The position numbers were made by a program, and so were the translations under genes. Of a stretch of DNA of 64,000 bases, positions 16,700-24,298 are shown piece by piece. This DNA comes from CAZSSH01 sp964609825 (GTDB lineage Bacteria; Verrucomicrobiota; Lentisphaeria; Victivallales; Victivallaceae): positions 1 to 64,000 of the forward strand of contig CAZSSH010000007.1 in assembly GCA_964609825.1 (NCBI GenBank). The letters run 5' to 3'. The notes beneath the pieces were generated by a model. The model did not search any database and was not told the DNA's origin. It was given only the letters and a program-made list of their open reading frames with translations. The number at the start of each line of letters is the position of its first letter. Position 1 is the stretch's first letter.

Positions 16700-17763
16700 T
16701 GAAAAATTTATTGATCGGCGCCGATGTCTCAATGCTGGATGAGCTTGTGAAGCATGGCGCCGTATTTTATGAGGACGGCAAAGCGGTCCCCGATTTATAC
16801 CGTTACTTTTGCGATATTTTCCCTTGCGCCAGGTTGCGGCTTTTTGTCAACCCGACCGGCAAGGGGGCGATGGCGACCGATTTGGCGTACGTCAAATCAA
16901 TGGCGGACAAATATCACGCGGCGGGCGGTACGGTGCTTTTGGATTTTCATTACTCCGACAGCTGGGCCGACCCCGGCAAGCAGACAATCCCGGCGGCTTG
17001 GCAAAATTTTACCTTTGACCAACTTTGCGAAGCGGTTTACGATCACACCTTGGAGGCGGTCAAGTTGATCAAACCCGAAATGGTGCAAATCGGCAATGAA
17101 ATCACCCCGGGGATGCTCTGGGAGCATGGCCGGGTGGTGCCGCCCTTTGACACCGGCGCTGGCAATATCGCTTTGAGTGAAGACCCCGCCGCGTGGGGGC
17201 GCTTTGCCCGCTTGCTTCAAAGCGGGATTGCCGCCGCCAAGGCGGCCGATCCGGCGGTAACGGTGATGATCCATGTCGATCAGGGCGGGAGAAATGACAT
17301 TTGCCAATGGTTTTACCGCAATCTGCAAAAGTTCGGTGTCGAGTTTGACGTCATCGGTCTCTCTTATTACCCCTTTTGGCACGGCTCACTGGCTCAGCTG
17401 GAGGATAACATGCTGGCGCTTCACCGCCAATTCGGCAAATTTTCGATGGTGGTCGAGACCGCGCACCCGTACCGCGGTAATCACCATTTTTATCAGGAGC
17501 GTGAGGAAAAGGAGGCGGCGTGGAATACCTTGCGTCAACTCTATCCGGTGTCGCCCGAGGGGCAGCGCGATTTCTCGCGGCGGATCATCCGGCTTTGTGA
17601 GGATTCGCCGGTATGCAGCGGTTTGTTTTACTGGGCCCCCGAGTGGTTCCCCAAAGTGGAGCATCCCGACGCCGACTCGGCGCCCGCGCGGGCCACGTTT
17701 GACACCAAGGGCAATGCCCTCCCGGCCGTCGCCGTCTGGCGCGAGGCCAATTTCAAAAAATAA
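16699..17763 (+). CDS. Glycoside hydrolase family 53 (endo-beta-1,4-galactanase-like)
   Basis: The 354-residue protein fits GH53, which cuts beta-1,4-galactan in pectin and arabinogalactan. It is a single TIM barrel of clan GH-A. The acid/base Glu134 is in MVQIGNEITPGMLW and the nucleophile Glu253 in MVVETAHPYRG; VLLDFHYSDSWADPGKQ and FDVIGLSYYPFWHG are also diagnostic. No signal peptide is visible at the N-terminus (MKNLLIGADVSML), unlike most secreted galactanases, so it may act in the cytoplasm on imported oligosaccharides, or its start or export is unusual. It is coupled to the pseudopilin by TGATG. The beta-galactosidase at 54.3 kb could complete galactan breakdown. Confidence 0.9.
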   Translation: MKNLLIGADVSMLDELVKHGAVFYEDGKAVPDLYRYFCDIFPCARLRLFVNPTGKGAMATDLAYVKSMADKYHAAGGTVLLDFHYSDSWADPGKQTIPAAWQNFTFDQLCEAVYDHTLEAVKLIKPEMVQIGNEITPGMLWEHGRVVPPFDTGAGNIALSEDPAAWGRFARLLQSGIAAAKAADPAVTVMIHVDQGGRNDICQWFYRNLQKFGVEFDVIGLSYYPFWHGSLAQLEDNMLALHRQFGKFSMVVETAHPYRGNHHFYQEREEKEAAWNTLRQLYPVSPEGQRDFSRRIIRLCEDSPVCSGLFYWAPEWFPKVEHPDADSAPARATFDTKGNALPAVAVWREANFKK

Positions 17764-17768
17764 CTTCT

Positions 17769-18458
17769 CTAGCCGCGAAAGCAGTGCTGGCCGCAATCCA
17801 CCGGGATGACGGCGCCCGTGAGGGAGTCATTGGCAATGATGAATTTGACCGTGTCGGCGATGTCGGCAAGCTCGACCTTGCGGCCCAAGGGCACCGTCGG
17901 CAGCGTTTTGTCCATCCGGCTCTCCTCCAAGCCGACGGGCGGCAGTACCGGTCCCGGCGCGATGCCGTTGACCCGGATATTTTTGGGCCCGAGCAGCCGC
18001 GCCATCTCCAAGGTGGCGTCACGCAGCGCCCGGCGCGAGAGCGCGTAAGCTCCGCCCGCCGGAGTCGGCGCAAAAACTTCCTGATCAAGGAAATTGATGA
18101 TCACCCCTTCGGTCAGGCCGCTTTGGGCGGCAAATGCCTTCATCAAGGCCAGCGGTGCAAAGAAATTAACTTCGAAATGCTTGCGGTCAAGCGCGAGATC
18201 GGCGGAGTCGAGCCGGTTGAGCTGATACATCGAGGCGTTGTTGATCAAAACATCGATTTGCGGCAGCCGCTTAAAAATATGGTCCGCCTCGCCGGAGATG
18301 CTGAAATCGGCATGGACGCACGGATAACCGTCGGGCGGCGCGCTCGCGTTGACATGCAAATAGACGGCGGCGCCCGCCGCGCGCAAACTCGCGGCGACGG
18401 CAAAACCGACGCGTTTGGCGCCGCCGGTAATAAGAATATTTTTTCCGCAAAGATTCAT
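17769..18458 (-). CDS. Short-chain dehydrogenase/reductase, pteridine-reductase-like
   Basis: The 229-residue SDR has the NADP-binding start ILITGGAKRVG (residues 8-18), as in FolM and pteridine reductases, plus INNAS (about 72-76) and the C-terminal IRVNGIAPGPVLPP. The catalytic Tyr is present in YALSRRAL, but the usual Lys of YxxxK is Arg (codon CGC). This may lower or alter activity. The function is most likely NADPH-dependent reduction of a pterin or another carbonyl. The start at 18458 has GAGAG upstream. It is convergent with the GH53 gene (5-base gap) and divergent from the GspG-like gene. Confidence 0.8.
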   Translation of the reverse strand: MNLCGKNILITGGAKRVGFAVAASLRAAGAAVYLHVNASAPPDGYPCVHADFSISGEADHIFKRLPQIDVLINNASMYQLNRLDSADLALDRKHFEVNFFAPLALMKAFAAQSGLTEGVIINFLDQEVFAPTPAGGAYALSRRALRDATLEMARLLGPKNIRVNGIAPGPVLPPVGLEESRMDKTLPTVPLGRKVELADIADTVKFIIANDSLTGAVIPVDCGQHCFRG

Positions 18459-18469
18459 CGATTTCTCTC

Positions 18470-18498
18470 TTGTAATATTGCTTTTGGTATATTATATT
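18470..18498 (+). promoter_or_regulatory. Promoter of GspG-like gene
   Basis: TTGTAA (18470-18475), a 17-base spacer and TATATT (18493-18498) lie 35 bases ahead of the GspG-like start at 18533. Confidence 0.55.
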
Positions 18499-18532
18499 GC
18501 ATAAAAGGCAAATTTACAAGAGGAGAGTTAAA

Positions 18533-19075
18533 ATGAGACGCAAATTTACGCTGATCGAAATATTGATTGTCATCGGGATCATCGGCCTCCTGGCCGCGTT
18601 GAGCTTCGGCGCTTATACCTTTGCGATGAATAAATCGCGCGAAAGTGCGACCAAGGCGTTATTGAAACGCGTCGAAGCGGGCTTGGAGAGCTGCAAAACA
18701 AAATATGGTTACTATCCGCCGTCGGGGACCTACTCAAAGGTTAAGGTAACGTTCGTCAGCGCAAGTGACAATACGATTGCTGCGATTGAATTTAACGGGA
18801 CTAATCTTTCCGCGGAGATGCTCAAAGAGTTTTTGCGGATTGTTGACGCCGAGTCGTTAAAAAAGAGTGTTACCAAGGATAGTTCCGGAAATTACTACCT
18901 CACTGACAGCTGGGGCAATCCCGTCTGGTATCAATATCCCGGTACGGTATTTAATAAAGATGCCATCGTGGTGATTTCCGCCGGGGCCGACGGCAAATGG
19001 GGTGAGTCGACTGATACTCCCGATACGTCTCCTCTGAATAATGCAAAATCAACCAGTGACGACTTGATCAACTGA
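18533..19075 (+). CDS. GspG-like major pseudopilin, type II secretion family
   Basis: This 180-residue protein has a prepilin N-terminus (RRKFTLIEILIVIGIIGLLAAL), a long helix, and a C-terminal domain with DSWGNPVWYQYPG and ISAGADGKWGES, the calcium-loop region of GspG major pseudopilins. It lacks the H-X9-DG motif of the other pseudopilins here, so it belongs to the true T2SS-like class. No gspE, gspF or gspD is nearby. The start is ATG at 18533 after AGGAGAG; an in-frame upstream ATG at 18497 lies inside the promoter and is unlikely. Confidence 0.85.
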   Translation: MRRKFTLIEILIVIGIIGLLAALSFGAYTFAMNKSRESATKALLKRVEAGLESCKTKYGYYPPSGTYSKVKVTFVSASDNTIAAIEFNGTNLSAEMLKEFLRIVDAESLKKSVTKDSSGNYYLTDSWGNPVWYQYPGTVFNKDAIVVISAGADGKWGESTDTPDTSPLNNAKSTSDDLIN

Positions 19076-19325
19076 TCGGTCTCTCCGGTGACTTGACGAT
19101 ATTTGTCCGGCTGCGCCTGATCGCTCAAGCGCGGGCATGGACGATATGGACAAACTCGCTTGGGGGCAACACCCCGGCGAGCTTTGGCGCTGATATCCAT
19201 TCCGTCCGGTCGCCGCTCCCCGGCACCCACAACCTCTCCTGTGTCCATACGATTAAAATCCCTCGGTCGCTCTGTCACCCCCGGACAAGCCCGCGCCTGT
19301 CTCCTCTCCACCCCATTTTCCCGGC
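19076..19325. other. 250-base intergenic region with no gene recognised
   Basis: Both strands were read. There is no tRNA-like fold, no ORF with homology, and no clear promoter. A minus-strand frame across it (to 19374) overlaps the GspG-like gene out of frame and has no family features. Confidence 0.4.
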
Positions 19326-19359
19326 AAAAAAAAACCGCATGCAAAGTTGCATGCGGTTT
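19326..19359 (-). terminator. Terminator of rplM-rpsI
   Basis: On the minus strand, AAACCGCATGCAA-CTT-TTGCATGCGGTTT makes a long, nearly perfect stem (19332-19359), followed by a run of T (19326-19334 as A on the plus strand). It begins 16 bases past the rpsI stop. Confidence 0.92.
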
Positions 19360-19374
19360 GAAGCAGTATTCCAA

Positions 19375-19773
19375 TTAGCGCTTGGAGAATTGGAAACGGC
19401 GGCGGGCACCGGGCTGACCGGATTTTTTACGCTCTTTGACGCGCGAATCGCGGGTCATCATGCCGTTTGCCTTGAGGGCGGGTTGCAGCTCTTCGTTGAG
19501 CTTGACAATCGCGCGGGCCAAACCGTGGCGCAACGCGCCGGCCTGACCGGCCATGCCGCCGCCGGTGATGTTGGCGGTGATATCAAGTTTGCCGTCGAGA
19601 TTGGCAACTTTGAGCACCTGAGCGACATAACCCCAGAGGGCTTCGCTCGGGAAATATTCGCTGACTGCTTTGTCGTTGATCACGACTTCGCCTTTGCCGG
19701 ATTTGATCCGGACGCGTGCCACTGCGCATTTACGACGCCCGGTGGCCCAAATTTCTTCACTTTTAATCGCCAT
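19375..19773 (-). CDS. rpsI: 30S ribosomal protein S9
   Basis: The 132-residue protein matches S9 throughout: ATGRRKCAVARVRI near the start, ITGGGMAGQAGALRHGLARAIV in the middle, and DSRVKERKKSGQPGARRRFQFSKR at the end, with the C-terminal SKR that contacts P-site tRNA. It follows rplM by 7 bases in the standard L13-S9 order and is closed by a strong terminator. Confidence 0.98.
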   Translation of the reverse strand: MAIKSEEIWATGRRKCAVARVRIKSGKGEVVINDKAVSEYFPSEALWGYVAQVLKVANLDGKLDITANITGGGMAGQAGALRHGLARAIVKLNEELQPALKANGMMTRDSRVKERKKSGQPGARRRFQFSKR

Positions 19774-19780
19774 AGTGAGA

Positions 19781-20212
19781 TTACTCCACAGTTATTTTGG
19801 TCGGATTTTGGGCGGCATGCGGATGCTCGGCACCGGCATAAACCTTGAGCTTGCTGAATTGAGCGCGGCCCAAACGGCCGTGCGGCATCATGCCCCAGAC
19901 GGCGTCCTTGATCAAACGCTCGGGATGCTTCTCACGGATTTCTTTGGCGGTGCGGATGGTTTGACCGCTGCGGTAGCCGGAGTAATCCTGATAAGTCTTT
20001 TCTTCGCTCTTGCGGCCGGTGAAAACCGACTTCTCGGCGTTGATGACAATCACAAACGCACCGGTGTCAATATGCGGAGTATAGGTCGGTTTGTCTTTGC
20101 CGCGCAAAGCGTTGGCAATGCGCACCGCCAACCGGCCGACCGGAGCTTCGGAAGCGTCAAACAGCAGGTACCCGCGTTCGATTTCTCCGACTTTGGCTAA
20201 ATAAGTTTTCAT
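19781..20212 (-). CDS. rplM: 50S ribosomal protein L13
   Basis: The 143-residue protein is L13, an early assembly protein of the large subunit. WGMMPHGRLGRAQFSKLKVYAGAEHPHAAQNP is the family signature, and VGRLAVRIANALRGKDKPTYTPHIDTG is the conserved N-terminal part. The mRNA appears to start about 130 bases upstream from a good promoter and to carry a folded leader (see separate entry), which may allow L13 to control its own synthesis. Confidence 0.98.
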   Translation of the reverse strand: MKTYLAKVGEIERGYLLFDASEAPVGRLAVRIANALRGKDKPTYTPHIDTGAFVIVINAEKSVFTGRKSEEKTYQDYSGYRSGQTIRTAKEIREKHPERLIKDAVWGMMPHGRLGRAQFSKLKVYAGAEHPHAAQNPTKITVE

Positions 20213-20272
20213 AACAATTTCCCAATCATGTTATACATTATGTCTTTTGGGTCTTTCGCACTTCGACCGCAT

Positions 20273-20342
20273 GTTTCCCTTGATTCCTGGTCGGCGCCGC
20301 ACGGATGATCGGGTTTGGCAGCGTCGACGGAAAAACGGAAAC
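20273..20342 (-). ncRNA. Possible structured 5' leader of rplM-rpsI mRNA
   Basis: On the minus strand, the predicted transcript starts near 20341 with GTTTCC (20337-20342), which can pair with GGAAAC (20273-20278). Inside, GTCGACGC (20321-20328) can pair with GCGCCGAC (20290-20297) with a single A-C mismatch. Two nested helices beginning right at the predicted start resemble autoregulatory ribosomal-protein leaders. I could not compare it with known L13 leader families. Confidence 0.4.
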
Positions 20343-20347
20343 TCTAT

Positions 20348-20376
20348 AAAATAGCACTCTTTCGGCAATTTTCCAA
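20348..20376 (-). promoter_or_regulatory. Promoter of rplM-rpsI
   Basis: Minus strand: TTGGAA (20371-20376), a 17-base spacer, then TATTTT (20348-20353). The predicted start falls at about 20341, giving a leader of roughly 130 bases. Confidence 0.55.
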
Positions 20377-20419
20377 TCAAAAATCGAAAAAAATGCTTAT
20401 TTTTTAACTCTTTGATCCC

Positions 20420-20911
20420 TTAAAGGTTGCAACGCGCGGTGGCCACCCGGCCGGAACGCGCCATCTCAATCACGCCGAAGTCGCGCGCAAGCTCGATAAA
20501 GTTATCGACTTGCTCCGAGCGCCCCGAGACCTCGATGCCGATTTCGCCGCGGCCCACCGAGACGATTTTGCCGCCGAAAATCTCGACCAATTGCAAAATT
20601 TGCGACTGTTTATCGGGCGACTCGACCTTGAGGCGAAAGAGCGCGAGTTCGCGCTCGATGAACATCGAGCCGGTAAGGTCGTCGACTTTGATGACGTCGA
20701 TCAACTTTTTGAGCTGTTTGTCGATCTGCTCCAAAATCGCCGAGTCGCCGTTGGTGACGATTGTCATTTTAGAGATATTGGGGTCCTCGGTCGCATTAAC
20801 CGTGAGCGACGCAATGTTGTAGCCGCGGCCGCTGAAGAGTCCGGCAATGCGGGCCAAAACACCGAATTTATTCTCAACCAGGACGGATATGGTGTGTTGC
20901 TCGTGTGACAT
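20420..20911 (-). CDS. ilvH: Acetolactate synthase small (regulatory) subunit
   Basis: The 163-residue protein has the ACT domain at the N-terminus (ISVLVENKFGVLARIAGLFSGRGYNI, residues 8-33), where valine binds to inhibit acetolactate synthase. The standard second domain follows (ERELALFRLKV, then DNFIELARDFGVIEMARSGRVA). It activates and regulates the large subunit in branched-chain amino acid synthesis. The start has a strong SD (AAGGAGG). No ilvB is next to it; instead it ends a minus-strand cluster with an MFS-HEAT protein and a sugar isomerase, which is an unusual place for this gene. Confidence 0.95.
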   Translation of the reverse strand: MSHEQHTISVLVENKFGVLARIAGLFSGRGYNIASLTVNATEDPNISKMTIVTNGDSAILEQIDKQLKKLIDVIKVDDLTGSMFIERELALFRLKVESPDKQSQILQLVEIFGGKIVSVGRGEIGIEVSGRSEQVDNFIELARDFGVIEMARSGRVATARCNL

Positions 20912-20925
20912 GGTTGCCTCCTTAT

Positions 20926-23364
20926 TTAAAAGATTTTGAACGGTTTGGTTTGATTTTCATGAAGCGAAAACAGCAGATTTTCCTGCAAAAAGAGGATGGC
21001 GAACAAAATGTGCCGCTCCTCGCCTTCGCCCGCGTTGTATTTGAGCTGGGACCACAGCTTGAGCTGGAGGTACAAATTAACTGAGACGTACTCGGTCGCA
21101 TTGAGCATCGCTTCGCGGATGCGCCCGCCCGGCAAAAAGCGTGCCTCGATAAAGTCGCTGTCGGCGAGCTTGTCGCGGTTTTCCACCACTTTTAACGCCT
21201 CGAGCACGGTCGCAATCATCCGGCTGGCGACATCAAGGTACAAGCTGCGGTCGTAGGCGGCAATGACCGACTCAAAGTCCACCGGACTGTTTTCGCGCAC
21301 CGTTTCGTCGGCGCAAATGGTCTTAAGCAAACTCTCCACTTCGGAGCCCGGAAGCTTCTCCTCTGCTTCAAAACGGGTGTGGGTCATGGGCTTATCCAAG
21401 GCCAGAGAGCGCACGGCGGCGATCAGGCACTGCATGCGCAGCACATAATAACTCTCCACCTCATACGCGTGAAAAATGAGTTTGGTATACCGGTAGTCAC
21501 CGACTTTGCTCAACGCCTCGGCGGCCAGCGGCCACAGTGACCGTGCCTTGTCGTCGCCGAGGATTTTGGCCAACTCGGGTGCGGCTTCCGCTTTGCCGAT
21601 CAACCCGAGGGCAAAGACGCAGGCCTGAGCGAGCGTGAGGTCGTCGGAGTATATTTTTGCCATCAGCGAGGGCACACCCGCCTCAATCCGCAACCGGCCC
21701 AGTGTCCGCGCCGCCATCGCCTGCATGCCGAGCTCGGGGATGTCCATCAATTTAATGAGATCCTGCTCCAACTCGGGAGTGAGTTTGCCCTGCTGCCGGG
21801 TAAGGCTCAGCAAGGCGATGTCGCGGACGCGGCTGGAGGGATTGTAAAAATCCTTGGCGATTTCGTTGGCCACCAGATTGCCGGAGGCTTTGCGCAAGGT
21901 ATCGACGCGGCTGCCCTCGGTCATCGGCTGCGAGAGGATGTTGGCCTGATACACCGCGCGGAACGGATTTTGCGCGAGTAACATCCGGACCATGTCGCCG
22001 GTGGGGGCGGCCCCCTCTTCGCGGAAATACCGCAGGACAAAGACGCTCGTTAAAAAACCGAGCGCTCCGGCCAGTGCGAGATAATTAAAAGGGTTGAGCG
22101 ATGATTGCTGGATGGCGGGGATGTCGTCAAGATATTTGTAAAGATAGCCGCTCACAAACGAGGTAATGACCCCGCTCAATCCGACAATCGACGAAAACAG
22201 CGCAATCGCCAGACTCTGGATGCGCTTGTTGCCGAGCGAGGTCAGCAGCGACATTTGCGACGAGGCGATCCCCATATTGACGAAGCCGCCAAAAATAAAC
22301 ACCGGCATGGTGCTGAAAAAACCCGGCGGCATATGCATGGGGGCGAGATGAAAAGAGGTGCAAAAATTGTGGATGAGGTAATTGCCCATTTCGTCCAAAA
22401 AGCCGTCTTTGGGGAGCATTGTTCCCCACATCACAAACTCAATCGCCTTGAGGACGCTGCATAAAATCAGGACCGGTTTGCGCCCGTATTTGGCGCCGAC
22501 GATTTTAAACAAATACCCGGACAGAAACGCCACCACCGAGCTTACTGCCAGGCACACTTGGATGATCATCATCGAGAAATTCATCCCTTTGGCGTCCTGC
22601 AAATAAAAGAAGATAAACCCGGTCGAGAGCCAGGCGAAAAACGCTTGATAGCTGAAGAAGAAGGTCAAAATCCGGTATTGCCGGTTTTTCCACGTCTCTT
22701 TGAGCAAGGTTAAAAAGTTTTCGCCCGGGCGCGGCGCCGGGTCGGGGTCGACCACTCCGGCAAAAATCAGCGTCGAGGTGTAACCGAAAATAACGCCCAA
22801 GGTGAGCACGATCACATAAGTAAGCGAGTAATCGCGCCCGAGGATGTCCACTAATTTCCCCATGGCGATCCCGGCGATCATGCCGGAGATGCCCGCCCAG
22901 CCGGTGCGTTTGTTCCAATAAGCGTTGCTCTCCCGCCGCGGCACGAGTTCGCCGAGCCACCCCAAGTTGGTCGAGGCGGGCAATTGGGCAAAAATCTGCA
23001 CCATGGCAAATATCATCATAAAGATGGCAAAGCCGAGCTGGGGCGGGATTTTGGCCCAGGCGAGGACGAGCACAATCAGTACCGCATTAAGCGAATAATA
23101 CGTGGTCGAGCAGACAAACCAGAATTTTTTGCGGTGAAAAAAGTTGCGCTGCAAATAGGCGCCGAAGATTTGCAGCGGCGGAAACAGCAGCGGGATCGTC
23201 ATGATGATCCCGATCTGCGGCTTGGTGAGCTCGATCGAGCGCAGCAAGCCGGTGAAGATCGCGCCGCCCACAGTGGCGCCGAAAAAGCTCCACAGCACCG
23301 CCGAGAGGATGGATAAATTCATGCTCCGGCGGATGATGCGCGGTGACAGCACTATGTCATTCAT
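20926..23364 (-). CDS. MFS-type membrane protein with C-terminal HEAT repeats
   Basis: This 812-residue protein joins two parts. Residues 1 to about 450 form roughly twelve membrane segments of MFS type, with the loop KIVGAKYGRKPVL in the middle. Residues from about 480 to 760 are soluble and contain HEAT-like repeats, seen in DIPELGMQAMAARTLGRLRIEAG, AQACVFALGLIGKAEAAPEL and WPLAAEALSKVGDYRYTK. The tail should face the cytoplasm, where HEAT arrays usually bind proteins. The frame is continuous, so this is not a sequencing artefact of two genes. The substrate is unknown. It starts 14 bases after the sugar isomerase stop without a clear SD, which suggests coupled translation. Confidence 0.8.
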   Translation of the reverse strand: MNDIVLSPRIIRRSMNLSILSAVLWSFFGATVGGAIFTGLLRSIELTKPQIGIIMTIPLLFPPLQIFGAYLQRNFFHRKKFWFVCSTTYYSLNAVLIVLVLAWAKIPPQLGFAIFMMIFAMVQIFAQLPASTNLGWLGELVPRRESNAYWNKRTGWAGISGMIAGIAMGKLVDILGRDYSLTYVIVLTLGVIFGYTSTLIFAGVVDPDPAPRPGENFLTLLKETWKNRQYRILTFFFSYQAFFAWLSTGFIFFYLQDAKGMNFSMMIIQVCLAVSSVVAFLSGYLFKIVGAKYGRKPVLILCSVLKAIEFVMWGTMLPKDGFLDEMGNYLIHNFCTSFHLAPMHMPPGFFSTMPVFIFGGFVNMGIASSQMSLLTSLGNKRIQSLAIALFSSIVGLSGVITSFVSGYLYKYLDDIPAIQQSSLNPFNYLALAGALGFLTSVFVLRYFREEGAAPTGDMVRMLLAQNPFRAVYQANILSQPMTEGSRVDTLRKASGNLVANEIAKDFYNPSSRVRDIALLSLTRQQGKLTPELEQDLIKLMDIPELGMQAMAARTLGRLRIEAGVPSLMAKIYSDDLTLAQACVFALGLIGKAEAAPELAKILGDDKARSLWPLAAEALSKVGDYRYTKLIFHAYEVESYYVLRMQCLIAAVRSLALDKPMTHTRFEAEEKLPGSEVESLLKTICADETVRENSPVDFESVIAAYDRSLYLDVASRMIATVLEALKVVENRDKLADSDFIEARFLPGGRIREAMLNATEYVSVNLYLQLKLWSQLKYNAGEGEERHILFAILFLQENLLFSLHENQTKPFKIF

Positions 23365-23378
23365 ACAAATATATCAGT

Positions 23379-24140
23379 TTAGCGCACGAAGTTTTCGGAC
23401 AAATAGCGGTAGCTGTCCGCCACCGACTCAAACGGGTCTTTGAGGCAAGTATCCTGCTCGACGATGAAAAACTCGACATTGCCTTTTTCGCCCGCGTTGA
23501 TGATGGAAGCCCAGTCGAGATTGCCGCTGCCGATGGGGCACATGGCGCGGGCACGGTCAACGTACCCCATGTCTTTTAAGTGCAAGAGAGGCATGCGGTT
23601 GGCCAATTTGTTGACCCACGCGGTCGGATTGCAGCCGCCGGCCTGGACCCAAAAGGTGTCGATTTCGCCGAGCAGCGCGGGGGCGTTTTCGTAGAGCAAA
23701 TCGAGCATGGTGCGGTTGTTCTCCATCTTGGCAAACTCGATGTCATGGTTGTGATAGCACAGCCCCTGACCGGCGGCGGCCATGGTTTTGGCGGCAGCGT
23801 CGAGCTGTTTGGCCAAAGCGAGAGTTTCGGCAACATTGGTCGGGATCACGTGCGGGAAAGGGTACGCGGTGTATTTGGTATTGAGTTTGTGGAGCCGGTC
23901 GATGACTTTTTGGGTTTCTTCGACGATCATGCGGCCGTTTTCGTGCGTCGCGCAGATGGTGAGCCCTTCATTTTTGCAGATTTTGACCAATTCGGCTTCG
24001 TCAATCGCGCCCATGCCGGAAATTTGGACGACGTCATAACCGATTTTTTTGACTTTGGCCAGTGTGACGGCGATTTCGGCCGGAGTTTTGAGAAAATCGC
24101 GCAAAGTGTACAACTGGAGAGCCAACTGATTCTTTTTCAT
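23379..24140 (-). CDS. Sugar phosphate isomerase/epimerase-like TIM-barrel protein
   Basis: The 253-residue protein belongs to the xylose-isomerase-like TIM-barrel group (AP endonuclease 2 family), which includes sugar epimerases and inosose dehydratases. Typical features are LQLYTLRDFLKTPAEI at the start, CYHNHDIEF, and GEIDTFWVQAGG with metal-binding His/Glu/Asp, then LLHLKDMG and SGNLDWASII. The exact substrate is not readable. I chose ATG 24140 with AAGGAA 9 bases upstream; an in-frame TTG at 24149 is less likely. It is the first gene of the minus-strand cluster and is divergent from the phosphomutase operon. Confidence 0.85.
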   Translation of the reverse strand: MKKNQLALQLYTLRDFLKTPAEIAVTLAKVKKIGYDVVQISGMGAIDEAELVKICKNEGLTICATHENGRMIVEETQKVIDRLHKLNTKYTAYPFPHVIPTNVAETLALAKQLDAAAKTMAAAGQGLCYHNHDIEFAKMENNRTMLDLLYENAPALLGEIDTFWVQAGGCNPTAWVNKLANRMPLLHLKDMGYVDRARAMCPIGSGNLDWASIINAGEKGNVEFFIVEQDTCLKDPFESVADSYRYLSENFVR

Positions 24141-24180
24141 TTTGATCAATTCCTTAAAAGAAGTTTAAAATACAACCGGA

Positions 24181-24228
24181 TAACGTTAATTAAAATAATG
24201 CCAGGGGCCTTGGTTTTCAAGTTGCAAC
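24181..24228. promoter_or_regulatory. Two palindromes in the divergent promoter region
   Basis: TAACGTTA (24181-24188), identical to the site at 15986, and GTTGCAAC (24221-24228), which shares its half-site with the GTTGCG-C-CGCAAC palindrome at 30411, lie between the sugar isomerase gene and the phosphomutase operon. They may be operators for LacI-type and IclR-type regulators respectively. Inference only. Confidence 0.3.
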
Positions 24229-24263
24229 CGCCAAATTAATGCAAAAAAAGTACTTGTTGCGCC

Positions 24264-24292
24264 TTGGCAAAAAATCAATATTATGCTAATGT
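24264..24292 (+). promoter_or_regulatory. Candidate promoter of the phosphomutase operon
   Basis: TTGGCA (24264-24269), a 17-base spacer and TAATGT (24287-24292) would place the transcription start almost exactly on the ATG at 24299, predicting a leaderless message. This fits the lack of any SD before that start. Confidence 0.35.
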
Positions 24293-24298
24293 ATATGC

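Noticed and set aside
18931..19374. 147-codon minus-strand frame over the GspG-like end and the following gap
   Set aside because: No recognised motif, no SD, and it runs through the rpsI terminator hairpin.
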